The notes under the pieces are model-generated. The model worked only from the letters and a program-made list of their open reading frames with translations. It made no database searches and was not told where the DNA came from. Shown piece by piece: positions 47,714 to 59,900 of a DNA stretch of 64,000 bases. This DNA comes from Spirodela intermedia (Eukaryota; Streptophyta; Magnoliopsida; Alismatales; Araceae). Where the stretch lies: NCBI GenBank assembly GCA_902729315.2, contig LR746268.1, forward strand, positions 5,935,501 through 5,999,500, given 5' to 3'. How positions within the stretch are numbered: position 1 is the first letter of the stretch; each line of letters starts with the position of its first letter. A program made the position numbers and the translations under genes.

Positions 47714-49113
47714 ATGGCTGCCTTGCGAGACCTCAGGGTCAGCATCCTGAGATCCTCCATCCTCCGCCCTCCGGAGAATGTGGAGAGAAGGCTCATTTTC
47801 CTGTCCAACATCGACCAGCAGCTCGACTTCAATGTCGAGACCATCCACTTCTTCCTCCCCAACCTCGAGTTCCCCCCGGACGCGGTGGCGAAGAGGCTCG
47901 AGTCGGCGATGGAGGAGCTGCTCGCGTCATCGTACGACTTCCTGGCGGGGCGGCTGAGTTGGGACGAGTCGGAGGCGCGGTGGGAGCTGGACTGCAACGG
48001 CGCGGGGGTGGGTTTCGTGGAGGCCGCCAGCGAGCTGACACTAGCAGAGCTCGGGGACTTGGAGCTCCCCAACCCGGTGCTTAGCCAGTTGGCGGCGGGG
48101 AAGGCCGATGCCATGGACATCGAGGATCGCCCCCTCTTCGTTATTCGGGTGACGACGCTCTTCCTCTACCGCTGTCAAAGAATTCTCCAGTTTCGTTGTC
48201 TCAAAACTGCGTTCTTTCGGTGCAGTTGACGGCGTTCAAATGCGGCGCCTTCGCTATGGGGATATCGAATTCGCACGCCACATTCGACGGAGTGGGCTTC
48301 CGGACCTTCATGGAGAACCTCGCCGCGCTCGCAGCCGCCAAGCCCCTGGCGCTTCCGCCATGCAACGACCGCCGCCTGCTAGCCGCGCGGTCCCCTCCGC
48401 GCGTTGTGTTTCCCCACCCCGAGTTGTTCAAGCTGAAGGAGGTCCAACTGGGCACCGAGCAGCCCCCGACGCTCATGGAGACCTCGCCGGAGAGCATCGG
48501 CTTCAAGTGCTTCCGACTGAGCACGGAGCAGATATCAGCTCTCAAGAGTAGGGCCAGAGCGGACGGCTCTCCCCCCTCCGCCGCCACCGGCTTCAACGTC
48601 GTCGCCGCCCATCTCTGGCGCTGCAAGGCGCTGGCAGGTGGCGACGTGGATCCAGACAAGACGTCGACGGTGCTCTACGCGGTGGACATCCGAGAGAGGC
48701 TGCGGCCGCCACTCCCGCGGTCGTTCGCCGGGAACGCGGTCCTCAGCGCCTACGGCGGCATGACGCACAGGGAGCTGCGGGAAGAGCCCTTCGGCCGGGT
48801 GGTGGAGGTGGTGCGAGAGGGGTCGGCGAGGATGGACGAGGATTACGTGAGGTCGGCCATAGACTGGGGGCAGCTGTACAAGGGTTTCCCTCGCGGCGAC
48901 GTTCTGATCTCCTCATGGTGGAGGCTGGGATTGGACGAGGTGGAGTTCTCGTGGGGGAAGGCCCTGTGTTGCGTTCCCTTGCCCGATCCCCACAGAGATA
49001 TTGCCGTCCTGTTCCCCGCCTCCGGCGGAGCCGGCCAGGGGATGCGCGCCTTGGTACCACTCCCCGCCGGAGCTATACCGAGGTTCGAGCGCCTCTTCTA
49101 CGACTTCCTTTAA
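47714..49113 (+). CDS. BAHD acyltransferase
   Basis: BAHD enzymes move an acyl group from a CoA thioester to an alcohol or amine in the cytosol; the substrates cannot be told from sequence alone. Exons are 47714-48148 and 48226-49113, giving 440 residues, the usual family length. The catalytic HxxxD is HATFD (H162, D166) within ISNSHATFDGVGFR. The structural DFGWG motif is degenerate: EFSWG (385-389). Other family marks are FLSNIDQQL, the SSYDFLAGRL block and the late YAVDIRERLRPPLPRSFAGN. I would group it with the GLAUCE/hydroxycinnamoyl-type clade, with modest confidence. The ATG at 47714 follows a TATA box closely; in-frame ATGs at 47609 and 47648 lie upstream of that TATA. The 77-bp intron joins VIR to LTAFKCG. 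The gene ends 133 bp from the converging PPR gene. Confidence 0.88.
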
Positions 49114-49177
49114 GGCCAACGCGTCGATGTAAATGCCTCCTCCATGGGTCTACTCTGCCTGTTGCTGTCATCACATT

Positions 49178-49208
<31 letters not shown>

Positions 49209-49246
49209 GCAAGGATAGCCGTAGGAGCTCGATGAAAGAATCAAGA

Positions 49247-51052
49247 TCAAATTTTGGAGCTTGACCCATGAGAGGAGACCTGATCCATGCTGTTCAGAAG
49301 CTCTTGGACAGACTTCCACCATCTAGAACCACGAAACGTACTCTCTAATCTCTGTAGCATGTACGGTGGGGGGTGGATGCCCTCTCCGAGCATCGCGGCA
49401 AGTTTGTCGTAGGCAGCCTCCAAATCGCCAGCCCTACAGTGCCGCTGCAGGAGCAGAAATTCTATTCTCGCCGCCAACTTCGCCGAGAGATCGCTTCTTC
49501 CGTTCTCTATGAGCAGGTTGTCCACCAACTTCTGTGTCGCAAGATGTGGGGACAGGCCCAATCCGATCATCTCCATTAACAGCTCATAAGCAGGCTCCCA
49601 GCTCCGAATCCCACAGTTGGCGTGCACCAGCGCGGTGTAGGTTCCGCTGTCCGGTTCACACCTCATCTTGTTCATGACCTCGAGGTATTTGTGTGCTACG
49701 TCAAGATCCCCCAGCTTGCAGAGCGCAGAGATTATTGATGTGTAGACGGAGGCCTTGGGCTTCAGTCCTTGGGATAGCATCGTCTCGAGCAGCTCACCGG
49801 CGCCGTCCAGCCGCCGCGCCCGGCAGAGCGCTCGTATGGTTGTGAAGTAGCTCTCCTCGAAGGATCTCGGCTTCTTGCTCGCAGCTGCCTTGAGAACACC
49901 AACCGCTTCCTCGATCCTCCCCAGGCGGTGGAGCTCTGAAATGAGACGATCGACGACGAAGGCGCTCGGCAGCAACCCCTGTTTCCACAGTGCCCAGAAG
50001 ACCTCGAGAACAGACTCGACCGCCCGGTCAACGCCGCGGTGCGGGACTACCACGTCGAAGGGCCGCCGAACGCTCCTCACTGGAACTTTCTCCGCCTTCT
50101 TAAGTCCCAGGTTGCAGAGCGCCCCGATGAGGACATTGGCCGCGGTCCTCGTAGGGAGTAATTTCGCCATGAGCATTTCGTCGAACACCTTGAGGGCGCT
50201 CTCCATTCGACCAGACTTGCACAGACCCAGGAGCACATTGCTGTAGGAGTACTCGTCGGGGCACCCGATCCTGCGGAAGAACGCTAGTGCGACGTCGATC
50301 GAGTCCTCTGTGTGGGTCAACTTGCAGAGCATATAGAGGACGTTGTTGAAGACGATGTTGTCCGGAGCGCAGTTGAGTTCCGATTCCATGGTCTCGAACA
50401 GGGACAGGGCATCGGCCACTCTCCCCTGCCTCCCCAGGAACCTGATGCAGATCGAGATCGCCCGGGACGAGACCCTGCCATTGCTGGAGGAAACCGTCCG
50501 CAGGAGGCACTTGAGATCGTCGAAGAGCTTCCTTCGGCCGAGGAAGTCGGCCATGTACTCAACGACGACGTCATCGAACCGGTAACTCAGACGAGACCCC
50601 GCCCAGGAGAAGAACTCAAGGGTTCTGACCCGGCCAAGCTTCCTGTAGTTGGTGAGGACGCCGAGGACCAATTCCGAGCTTAGCTCGTCCCCATGATCAC
50701 TCAGGAGATCCTCCACCGCGTTTCTCCGGTTTGACGGGTCGGAAAGAAGATAACATATCGATTCCACCTCCGGCAGGCCGTCGGCCGGTGGGGTTAGCTC
50801 AAAAGGATCTCGCCTGCGATGGGGTGGCGGTGGGATGTGCTGGCGGTTGCTTCTCCGGCCTCTGATGGAGGAAACCCCGGGAAAGGTGTTCCTAGATTGT
50901 TTAGGCTCGAACGAGGTTCTGGTTGTAAAGGGCTTCTTCGCAAGGGCTTCGGCCCACGAGTACCAGGAGCCGGAAAGCTCCGAGGCGCCGGCGGCGCCGC
51001 CACCGGAGAGGCAGATCAGCCGGCGGAGGAGCTTCGGGCCCCGCCCGAGCAT
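49247..51052 (-). CDS. P-class pentatricopeptide repeat protein
   Basis: A single exon encodes 601 residues. The first 90 or so are rich in Arg, Ser and Gly and look like an organelle-targeting region. Degenerate 35-residue repeats then run to the end. Clear ones include PDNIVFNNVLYMLCKLTHTE, DEYSYSNVLLGLCKSGRMES, KASVYTSIISALCKLGDLDV and DSGTYTALVHANCGIRSWEP. No E, E+ or DYW tail is present, so it is P class. Such proteins bind organelle transcripts and stabilise, process or splice them. The target site cannot be predicted safely from repeats this irregular. Lack of introns and high GC are typical of this family. Confidence 0.88.
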   Translation of the reverse strand: MLGRGPKLLRRLICLSGGGAAGASELSGSWYSWAEALAKKPFTTRTSFEPKQSRNTFPGVSSIRGRRSNRQHIPPPPHRRRDPFELTPPADGLPEVESICYLLSDPSNRRNAVEDLLSDHGDELSSELVLGVLTNYRKLGRVRTLEFFSWAGSRLSYRFDDVVVEYMADFLGRRKLFDDLKCLLRTVSSSNGRVSSRAISICIRFLGRQGRVADALSLFETMESELNCAPDNIVFNNVLYMLCKLTHTEDSIDVALAFFRRIGCPDEYSYSNVLLGLCKSGRMESALKVFDEMLMAKLLPTRTAANVLIGALCNLGLKKAEKVPVRSVRRPFDVVVPHRGVDRAVESVLEVFWALWKQGLLPSAFVVDRLISELHRLGRIEEAVGVLKAAASKKPRSFEESYFTTIRALCRARRLDGAGELLETMLSQGLKPKASVYTSIISALCKLGDLDVAHKYLEVMNKMRCEPDSGTYTALVHANCGIRSWEPAYELLMEMIGLGLSPHLATQKLVDNLLIENGRSDLSAKLAARIEFLLLQRHCRAGDLEAAYDKLAAMLGEGIHPPPYMLQRLESTFRGSRWWKSVQELLNSMDQVSSHGSSSKI

Positions 51053-51619
51053 TTGGGGAAGACGAATAAAAGAATTGAGAGGTGAATTGCACCCCAGAGA
51101 AATTCCGCGTTGAACGGCTATTACGGAAATGTCTCGTGGAGCCGGTCATCAGAAACCATTCCAGAAACTCGTTCCACGACAAAAGACCTAGCCACACCCA
51201 TCCTAAGAAAAGCTCCAGTATAAAAATTACTGTTTTTAGCAGAATACAATGATTTCCTCTGATCTGGTTCAGAAGAGTAGGAACTCTACGAGGAAGAAGG
51301 CCCGAGTTTCTCAGTAGTCACCCCCCTCAGAAGAAGAGTACCCTTCTCGCTGTTCCCATGAAGGAGGAAAACAGACCACCGGATCAAGGCATCCGAGAAA
51401 AGAAAATATGGGAAGCTCATCATCCGTCGTAGACCTTCAAGAACTGACGAAGATCTGCCGGGTCCGCCTCGATCGCCTCTGCAGCTTTTCCCACAATCGT
51501 CGTCTCCTCCGCGAGAACAGCGGGTGCTGCATTGCCCCCGTAAAACAGAGCGCTCCTCTGCGAGGAAGAAGGAGAAAACTGTATGTTCCTCTGGCGTCCC
51601 TGTTCTTCTCCGCAGACGC
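51053..51619 (-). other. Spacer between PPR promoter and DUF1685 3' end
   Basis: It contains the upstream region of the minus-strand PPR gene and the 3' untranslated region of the minus-strand DUF1685 gene. Overlapping open frames on both strands here have no recognisable domain. Confidence 0.5.
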
Positions 51620-52101
51620 TCAACGGCACAAGCGAACGATGCAGGCCACGGCCTGCGCCCAGAGCTTGAGCCTCGCTTTAACTTCTTCCGGCTCGTCCCC
51701 TGAAAGAAGAAGGGCGTTTGTCTCATATCTTGATCGGCTCAAGCTAGCCATGAAGATCCTCGTAGAAGCATCATCAACGGGGAAGAGAGGTCCTCACCGG
51801 GCCTACAGATCCTCCATGTCGGGATGGTGCCGGCGCCGCCCACGCCCGGGGACTCGGGAAGTATGCTCTGCTGCTGATGCCGCCGCCGCTCCTTCGGGAG
51901 CTTCTGGTTCATGGTGTTGCAGAGCTTCAGTGCCGGCAAGGTGTTGCAGAGCTCGGGGATGTCCTCGTAGGAGAACCCAAATCCCAAGTCCAAGCAGCCT
52001 CTCAGCTCCTCCAGGTCCTGATCTGTCAAGCTCTTCGTCCTCCCCAGCCCATTCCCGCCGCCAGAGCCCGACTCCCAGCCATCCACGTACTCCTTTGTCA
52101 T
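51620..52101 (-). CDS. DUF1685 family protein
   Basis: Exons, 5' to 3', are 52101-51798 and 51699-51620, giving 127 residues. The family core is unmistakable: SLTDQDLEELRGCLDLGFGF, then SYEDIPELCNTLPALKLC. The second exon supplies the conserved end (GDEPEEVKARLKLWAQAVA, CIVRLC). These short plant proteins have no known biochemical function. The first in-frame ATG is at 52101. An out-of-frame ATG at 52157 lies upstream. Open sequence extends upstream to about 52179 but lacks another in-frame ATG. The gene is divergent from the FAD oxidoreductase. Confidence 0.85.
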
Positions 52102-53135
52102 CACCGCTCCTCTGCCCTCCTCCTCCCCCTTCCTCAGCCACCGCACCTCCACACCATGGCAGCCGTCGCCCTCCACCAACTACTCCAGCTGGTTCTTCCC
52201 CGTCTCCCTTCTCTCTCTCTCTCTGAGAGAGAAAGATGGCGCCTTTGTAGGAGAGAATTTATGTACGGACGACTACCTTGCCATCCACTGTGGATGACGT
52301 GTCTCGGGGGAGGCCTATCCATAAGGCGCCATTGACGTGTTCACTGGAGTTACGTGTTTACGCGTAGAAGGACACCACACGTTGGCATGCGTGCGTCAGC
52401 GGCCAACTAGCGGTCAGGAACAGCTGGAGCCTGCACGCGTGGACGAGGATTCGGCGGCTCCCACTGCCGCGTAACCCCGATCTGACTATGCACGCGAACG
52501 TTGACATGGGACAGCTAGACAACGGAAATGATGGCCGCGTGGCGTCGCCGGCCCTCGGTAGAGCAGGGAGGAGTTGGGCCCAAAGAGACTCCCACGGCAC
52601 GCTTCCCGCCCATCGATCATACTGCGAGTCAGACGCCATACGGCAAGTCAACCAAGCGTCCTCGCCGCCACTGTCCGACCACAGACAACAAAGATACCAA
52701 TAATTCCTGAAGGGCACGTTTCCTAGCGTCCGAGGTGGCCGACGGCGCCCGCCCCACAAAGTCAGCGAACGAAGTGACGCTTCGCGAAACATGGATATGG
52801 TTAATCTGAAACACCCGTGGATTCCCAATTTAAAATGAATTCCAGCCAAGATGACGGATCCAGCCGTAGGTGCCACTACATGGGTTTCGGGTAACCAAAT
52901 ATTATCCCTTTATTGTATTTTTTTTGTTGAAAAATAATTGCCTTTGCATTTCCCTAAAACATAATTTTTACATCAGGGAATCTCCACAAAATGGCCCCAC
53001 AAAATGCGTCACATGTTCAGAATGCATTCTAGAAATCGGCGAGGAATGGGTTCCCAGGGATGAGAAGCTCGACGCCTCCGCCGCCAAGGCGTTCTGTCAG
53101 TGTCCTTCCATCTCCTTCTGTGGCAGGGGGAGAAA
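52102..53135. other. Divergent promoter region between DUF1685 and FAD oxidoreductase genes
   Basis: CT/GA runs occur at 52208-52227, in the likely leader of the DUF1685 gene. The middle is GC-rich with open frames in several phases but no conserved domain. The last 200 bases before 53136 are AT-rich and then GC-rich leader. Confidence 0.5.
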
Positions 53136-56100
53136 ATGGCGGCGCGCTTCCTTCTCCCACACAACGCTGGCGCGCTGGAGAATACGGGCCCGTACCTGCC
53201 GTCGAAGTCTGCGACTCTCCCGCGCGCCTACGTCGACTGCGGAGCCCGACCCCGGACTCGGAAACTCTGGCGCGCCGAGGTATCTTCGACGGGAATCCGG
53301 CGCGCGGCGCCCCTTTGCTCGGCGGCGGCGGCGAAGAGAGGAGAGTACGACGTCGTTATAGTTGGCGCGGGGATCATCGGCCTGACAGTGGCCAGACAAT
53401 TTCTAATCGGATCTGACCTGTCAGTAGCAGTCGTCGACGCCCGCGTGCCGTGCTCTGGTGCCACTGGCGCTGGTAAGGTTTCTGGGAGAAGATATCCTCT
53501 GAGTCCTTACTAATTTCTGTTCTTGATCTGAGCACACTCCTGCGAGATCGGTTCCGGGCAATCTGACGTCTCTGTCGCTTCCCGCTGCTCACTGGAGCTT
53601 CTATGCTTTACTTGTGAATTGTTCAGGGCAAGGTTACATCTGGATGGCGAATAAAACGCCGGGCAGTGATACGTGGGAGCTCGCTTGCAGGGGAAAGCAG
53701 TTGTGGGAGGATCTGGCTGAGAGCATACGACGCCAGGGCATGGATCCTCTACGAGTTCTCGGTTGGATGAAAACAGGTATTCGTTGATGCCAGTAAACAA
53801 TGAATTCGTCGATGTAGGATGCCTGCAGACTCCCACTGTTTCTACTTGGGGCTAGATTCCATGCTATGCTTGATCTATAATCCATTCTAGTGAACCATAC
53901 ATCGTCTCAGTTTTGAGTCATTCTCTAAGTCGGATTCTGCATCTGGTTGTCTACGCTCTGAAGCTGCTATTCGTTTGCCGCCTGCAATCTGTACCTTTCT
54001 TCTTTAAATCCCGTCTATATTTACAGTGACTTCTCCAATTCAGGATAAAGATTCTCTGTTTATATTCTTATTAATAGGAAGCTTATTGATTGGTAGAACT
54101 TCGGGGGAGCTGTCCATGTTGCAAAAAAGGGTCAAGATGCTCAATGAAGCTGGTTTGAAAGCAGAGTACTTGTCAGCATCTGCCCTAGCTTCGAGAGAAC
54201 CATCACTGGATATTGGACCCCAGACTGGAGCTGCATTTCTACCAGATGACTGCCAGTTGGATGCCTTGCGGGCCGTTTCATTCATTGAACAGGTAACACT
54301 CATTAAAATCAGCATTTTCTTCCTGTGGATTGTACAAGCTGAGACCTATTAAACTGATGGGTGTGTTGGTCGGATGGTTTTTATATTTCTCTTATCCGTC
54401 CGTCGAAAACATGTAGGGAAACAGGTCTTTTGTACCAGAAGGAAGATACGCTGAATTTTTTAATGATCCTGCTGTTTGCTTGGTAAGGTATGCAGCGGGA
54501 ACCTGAGAATGAGAATTTTTCCTTTTATTCAGAATCCAAGTCTCTGCCTTTCGCTGACGGATCTTGCCGTTGCTTCATGATTAGATCTACAGAGAATGGA
54601 GAGGTTGAAGCCGTTCAAACTTCCCAGAATATTTTGTGTGGTAGAAGGGCCGTGGTGATTGCAACAGGTGCATGGAGTGGGTTCCTAGATAGAACCTTCA
54701 TGAACACTGAAGCTACGCTGGATGTCCCTGTGGAACCTCGGAAGGTATGAACCCGCCATTAGTTTCGATTTACCATGGAATTCCGTTGACGAATACGTTG
54801 TTCAATCTTCATATTTCGGGAATAAATCAAGATGGGTGAGATTTTGTTCTCGATTTCGGGCATGGTTAGCTGGTTCTTTGTAATATTACAGTGTTATGAA
54901 CTGGGCGAATAATTTGGAGTATAGCATCTCATTAGGATGAGAATTTGAGTTGCTGGAGGAAGAAAATAGACTGACAATCCTCCGAAGTTGCATTGAACTC
55001 AACATGAAGTCCTAGTTCCATTGATATAGGATCTTTGGGTATCTGCCAAACTTCTCTGCCACTACTGTGGCTGCTGTATTTATTTTTCCCATGGATTGAA
55101 CCTGATATTTTCAAAGGCATTCAATTATTTTAAATATGAAATTAATAGACTCATCTGCAACTTTATTTACATTTTCTAATCGGAGAATGATGTTGCTATC
55201 TGAATTTTTGCCCTTTATTCATCATTAGGGTCATCTGCTTTTACTGGAGAATCTAGATGGCGTCAGGCTAAACCACGGTCTAATGGAGGTTGGATACGTA
55301 GATCATCAAGTTTCTAGCCGGCTTCCAGATTCATCTTCCTCGAGGGCCACTGCCGTAGAACATAATTTCTCCTCCATATCATTCACTGCCACGACTGATC
55401 ACATGGGAAACCTTCTTCTTGGTAAGATTATAAATTTATTTCGTACTCCACTGACTCTCACATCTCACAGTAAAGCACATAGATGCTACTGACCGCCGAT
55501 CATGGCTGCTATGCACTGAACTCCAGCCACTGAAAATCTGATCAATTATTCGTGCATATTTTTCATCAGATCGGAGATTAATTCCATATATAATCGAGGG
55601 AAAAAAAAATTTAATCTCCTGGAAGAAATCAGAACTTGGGTATGATCTGCACATTTGTGGGATGTTCATGCTTTTATGTTATCCGCTCAGGGAGCAGCCG
55701 GCAGTTCTCTGGGTTCGACGTGGAGGTAGATGACGCCATCATCAAGCGTATATGGGAGCGGGCTGGGGAATTCCTCCCTACACTTCGAGAAATCCCCCTC
55801 AATTTCTCCACTGAGAAGCAAATAAGGATCGGCCTCCGCCCCTACGGCACGTCTTCTATCCAGATAGCATATTATCTTTCTGCGCATGAAGCCACATTGA
55901 ATAACATGTATGCCATTATTTTTCGTGGTTCCAGTGCCTGACGGGAAGCCGATCATCGGGCCTATTCCCGGCATTCCGAAGGCTCTGTTTGCCACCGGGC
56001 ACGAAGGTGGCGGGCTCTGCATGGTAACCGCTCTATTCTAATCTCCATGTCTTCCAAGATGACGAGCTTCTGGGTCTTGTTTTCTTGATTTGTTCGTTCC

Positions 56101-56280
56101 AATGAAGGATACGGATGATCTGTAGACGGGCACGAGTTATTTTCGAGGCTCTGATTAATTGGGTCGTCATATCTTCCGCAGGCGTTGTCGACTGCGGAGA
56201 TGGTTGTTGATATGGTCCTTGGGAACGGAGGGAAGATAGATCACAGCCCTTTCTCTGTTCGAGGGAGATGCTGCGTGTAG
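53136..56280 (+). CDS. FAD-dependent oxidoreductase (DAO family), plastid-type
   Basis: Exons are 53136-53472, 53627-53776, 54078-54292, 54417-54487, 54585-54744, 55229-55421, 55691-55846, 55935-56023 and 56182-56280, giving 489 residues in one frame. Residues 1 to about 68 are rich in Arg, Ala and Ser and look like a transit peptide. The Rossmann FAD-binding motif is VVIVGAGIIGLTVA (GxGxxG at about 77-82). DAO-family blocks follow: GQGYIWM, GSLLIGRTSGEL, AAFLPDDCQLDALRAV, DVPVEPRKGHLLLLE, RIGLRPY, PDGKPIIGPIPG and ATGHEGGGLCMALSTAEMV. This pattern resembles the plant proteins related to Arabidopsis At5g48440, whose substrate I do not know. Exon 7 ends before a GC donor. The gene is divergent from DUF1685 and lies 651 bp ahead of the lipoxygenase. 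Confidence 0.87.
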
Positions 56281-56931
56281 CTGCCTTCGCCTGCGTCTTT
56301 TCCTTCGGATCCGCCCCCGTCGGGAACCCCTCCTCCTGCTCTCCTACCCGAGCTCCGGCGTGGGCCTCCTCCCTTTTCGTCTGAGCTCCCTCCGCCGGCA
56401 GTGCTCAGCGTTGCCGTGAGACGTGTATTTTCATGCAGACTAGGACTCGGAAAATGATGGGTCTGATGGGTGAAATCACGTTTAAAACCTGGTTATCTGA
56501 TGGCAGAGCCACCTGGTGTCGTCTCTCACTTGTTCTAGATGGGTAACAAACTTTGGGGAACATTTTTTTTTCCCCCTCGGATGTCTAATTATTCTTGCTG
56601 CGTCTGCCTGAACCCCATATTCGATGATTCTCGTCTCCTGGTTGGTTCCATGGGCGAACAGTTCGTCCGGGAGAATAATGGGATCTTGCATGGCTTACCT
56701 GGCCTGTGGGGGCAGGGCGGACAAAGGAAGCAGAATCAGATGCAAAGGCAAAGACGAAGCCAGAACATCTCTTTGCTCCGAAGGGTACGAGATTCCTTCC
56801 TTGCTCCATTCCTCGTTCTCCCTCGCATAATAGGAGCATCAGGGGAGAAAAGCTGCCACCCGGTTGGTTTTTCTGGGTCTCGGCCAGGAGCTTCGATCCT
56901 GACAGGGTCTGGCATTGAAGAAAACTAAAAG
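56281..56931 (+). other. Spacer between FAD oxidoreductase and lipoxygenase
   Basis: It probably holds the 3' untranslated region of the first gene and the promoter of the second. An open frame at 56539-56928 (+) ends three bases before the lipoxygenase ATG and has no known domain. No clear TATA box was found. Confidence 0.45.
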
Positions 56932-59900
56932 ATGCAGCCGACGTTATGCGCCGATCTTCGGCAGTGTCTCATCTCGTCAGCAGAGAACACGGCTCATCTT
57001 CCTGTTGTAGAGGGGGCCGTCGTCATCAACCGCACCAGCGGGAGCTCCAAGCTGGGGAAATATGTGATCTTGCAGCTCTGCAGCAGAACCCAAATGGAAA
57101 TCGGTGAGTAATCAAAATGAGCTAGGTTCCTTCACATTTTCTTCTCTGGTTCAGCGGAGCTTGTTCTGAGCTTCTCTGTGAAGCAGGCACGGGAAGAGGA
57201 AGGCTCACCCAGGAAGCCAGACTCAGACGAGGGAAGGAGGCCCAACACGGGAAGACGAAAACGGTGATCTACAAGTTCTCCGTCCACGTGGAGCCCGATT
57301 TCGGAGAACCCGGGGCCGTGCTCGTGATGAACGGCAGCCGGCACAAATTCTTCCTCTGTTCCGTGACGCTGACGGCGTCGGACAGCCGCCGCATCCACGT
57401 CGACTGCAACTCCTGGGTCTACCCAATAAGCAAGACCAAAGGTCCCAGGCTCTTCTTCTCCAACACAGTGAGTTGTAGGTTCTCAAGCTCGCCATTGAAC
57501 TGCTAGAAGCCCCGCCGTGATCGAGACCATGTTCATCCACGCAGAGCTATTTGCCCAGAGAGACGCCGGCGGCTCTGCAAAAGCTGCGAGCGGAAGAGCT
57601 GGAGAGCCTGAGAGGAGACGGAACGGGGGAGAGGAGGAAATGGGAGCGGATATACGACTACGACCTGTACAACGACCTCGGAGACCCAGACAGAGGCCCT
57701 GGCTATGCCAGGACCGTCCTGGGGGGTTCGGAGGATCATCCCTATCCTCGGCGCGGGAGGACGGGTCGGCCTCCTAGCGACGCCGGTATGCGACTACGAA
57801 CCCACCTCATACAGCTAACCTTCTGTAATATCGGAAAATAGCTCCTTTTTTCTGAGAAACACGACCTTAGAAGCATCGTAGTTGTAAATATTAGCCTTCT
57901 GAAACATTACAAATCCTTGATGTCCCATGTATCAGACCCGAAAACGGAGAGCCGGCCGGGGCTGCTCGGGCTGGACGTCTTCTTGCCGCCAGACGAGCGG
58001 TTCAGCCCGAGCAAGATGTCGGAGTTCGTCCTGAACTCCATCCAGGCCGTCGTCCACTTTTTGATCCCGGAGTTGAAGTCGCTAACCTCGCGGGGCCACG
58101 GCGACTTTGAGTCGTTCGATCAGTTGACGGAGGACCTGTACTCCGACCAGCGTCGCCGTCCTTTCGACAGAAAGGTAATCAACAGGCTGAAGCACTTTCT
58201 CCCCGGTGATCTCGTGGACGAAGTGATCCGTGCTCATAAAAAGAACGCAGTCAAGTTTCCAGTACCTCAAATTATGGCCGGTCAGAGCCCGTCTCCCTCT
58301 CTCTCTCTCTACGTATATATATATATATATCCATCTACTATACATCTATCTGTAATATTTTTATCGGAATGTCAGTGAATGAATGGGCATGGAGAGAGGA
58401 TGAAGAACTAGGAAGGGAGATGATTTCGGGCCTCAATCCGGCGGTCATCAGGCGCTTAGAGGTGAGGAATGTAACTCATCTGCATGGTTTTCTTGAACGT
58501 TTTATATGCAGAAAGACTGTAAGAACAGCATCCAATATACGGAAAATCTCAGTTTTGTTTCATTGTTCATCATCTCTGAAGGTTTTCCCACCTACGGGCA
58601 GGGGAGGGAGCAGAAGCTCCATCACGACCTCCCAAGTAGAGAAAAACCTGGACGGCTTGACCCTTCAGAAGGTACCTACCTATCGTCGTGATTACGTGGG
58701 TGTGATGATGCTTCTACCACGGAGAGTTAGGCCAGTTTGCCGGTGCGACAGGCTATGAAAGAGAGGAGGATCTTCATCTTGGATCACCATGACTACCTGA
58801 TGCCATACTTGGCCCGCATCAACATGCAAGGCGTCTGCATCTACGCGTCTCGCACGCTCCTGTTCCTGCAGGCGGATTCAACCATGAAGCCAGTCGCCAT
58901 TGAGCTGAGCCTGCCGGGAGAGGCCGGCGGAGAGATCAACAGGGTGTTCCTCCCTGCAAGAGACGGCATCGAGGGAGCCCTGTGGCAGCTCGCCAAGGCC
59001 CACGTCGCCGTCAACGACTCCGGTCACCATCAGCTCATCAGCCACTGGTGAGGAGCTTCTGTGAGACCCAATTTGTCTCTGAGGGCGGAGTTTCTCCTCA
59101 CTTCTCGGTCCCGCAGCTTAAAAAGCCTTGTTCCTCCTGCAGGCTGAAGACCCACGCGGCGGTGGAGCCCTTCATCGTTGCCACCAGGCGGCAGCTGAGC
59201 ACAATGCATCCCGTCTACAAGCTCCTGGAGCCTCACTTCAAGGACACCATGCAGATCAATGCACTGGCCCGCAGCGTCCTCCTCAACGCGGGTGGGGTTC
59301 TGGAGAAGACCATGTTCCCCAGGAAGCTCGCCATGGAGATCTCTTCCGCCATCTACAGGGACTGGCGCTTCCACGAGCAGGCCCTGCCGGCGGATCTCCT
59401 CAAGAGGTATTCTACTGAATGAAATAATCACACAAAATCAAATAATTTCTCAGTTAGATAACGACATTTAATCGGTTCTCAGGGGGATGGCTATTGAAGA
59501 CCCCGGAGAACCTTCCGGCGTGAGGCTGCTCTTCGAAGACTACCCCTACGCCGCCGACGGCCTCGAAATATGGACGGCGATCAAGAGATGGATCTCCAAC
59601 TTCTGCTCGGTATTCTACTCCACTGACGATGCCATGAACTCCGACGTCGAGATTCAGGCCTGGTGGTCGGAGATCCGCGAAGTCGGCCATGGCGACAAGA
59701 GAGGCGACGGCGATTGGCGCCCCATGAACTCCCTCCCCGACCTGGTGGAGGCCCTTACGACACTCATATGGATCGCCTCCGCTCTTCACGCCGCCGTCAA
59801 CTTCGGCCAGTACGGCTACGCGGGGCTGCCCCTGAACCGCCCCACGCACTGCCGCAGGTTCATCCCCGTCGAGAGGACGGCAGAGTTCGCCGAGTTCATG

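Noticed and set aside
49180-49207. (GC)n(GA)n run after the BAHD stop codon as a possible regulatory element
   Set aside because: It is a short microsatellite in the 133-bp space between two converging genes; nothing beyond simple repeat is visible.
56539-56928. 130-codon + frame just before the lipoxygenase
   Set aside because: It ends before the lipoxygenase ATG, has no homology I recognise and lacks transit-peptide composition. It may be chance or an unusual upstream frame.
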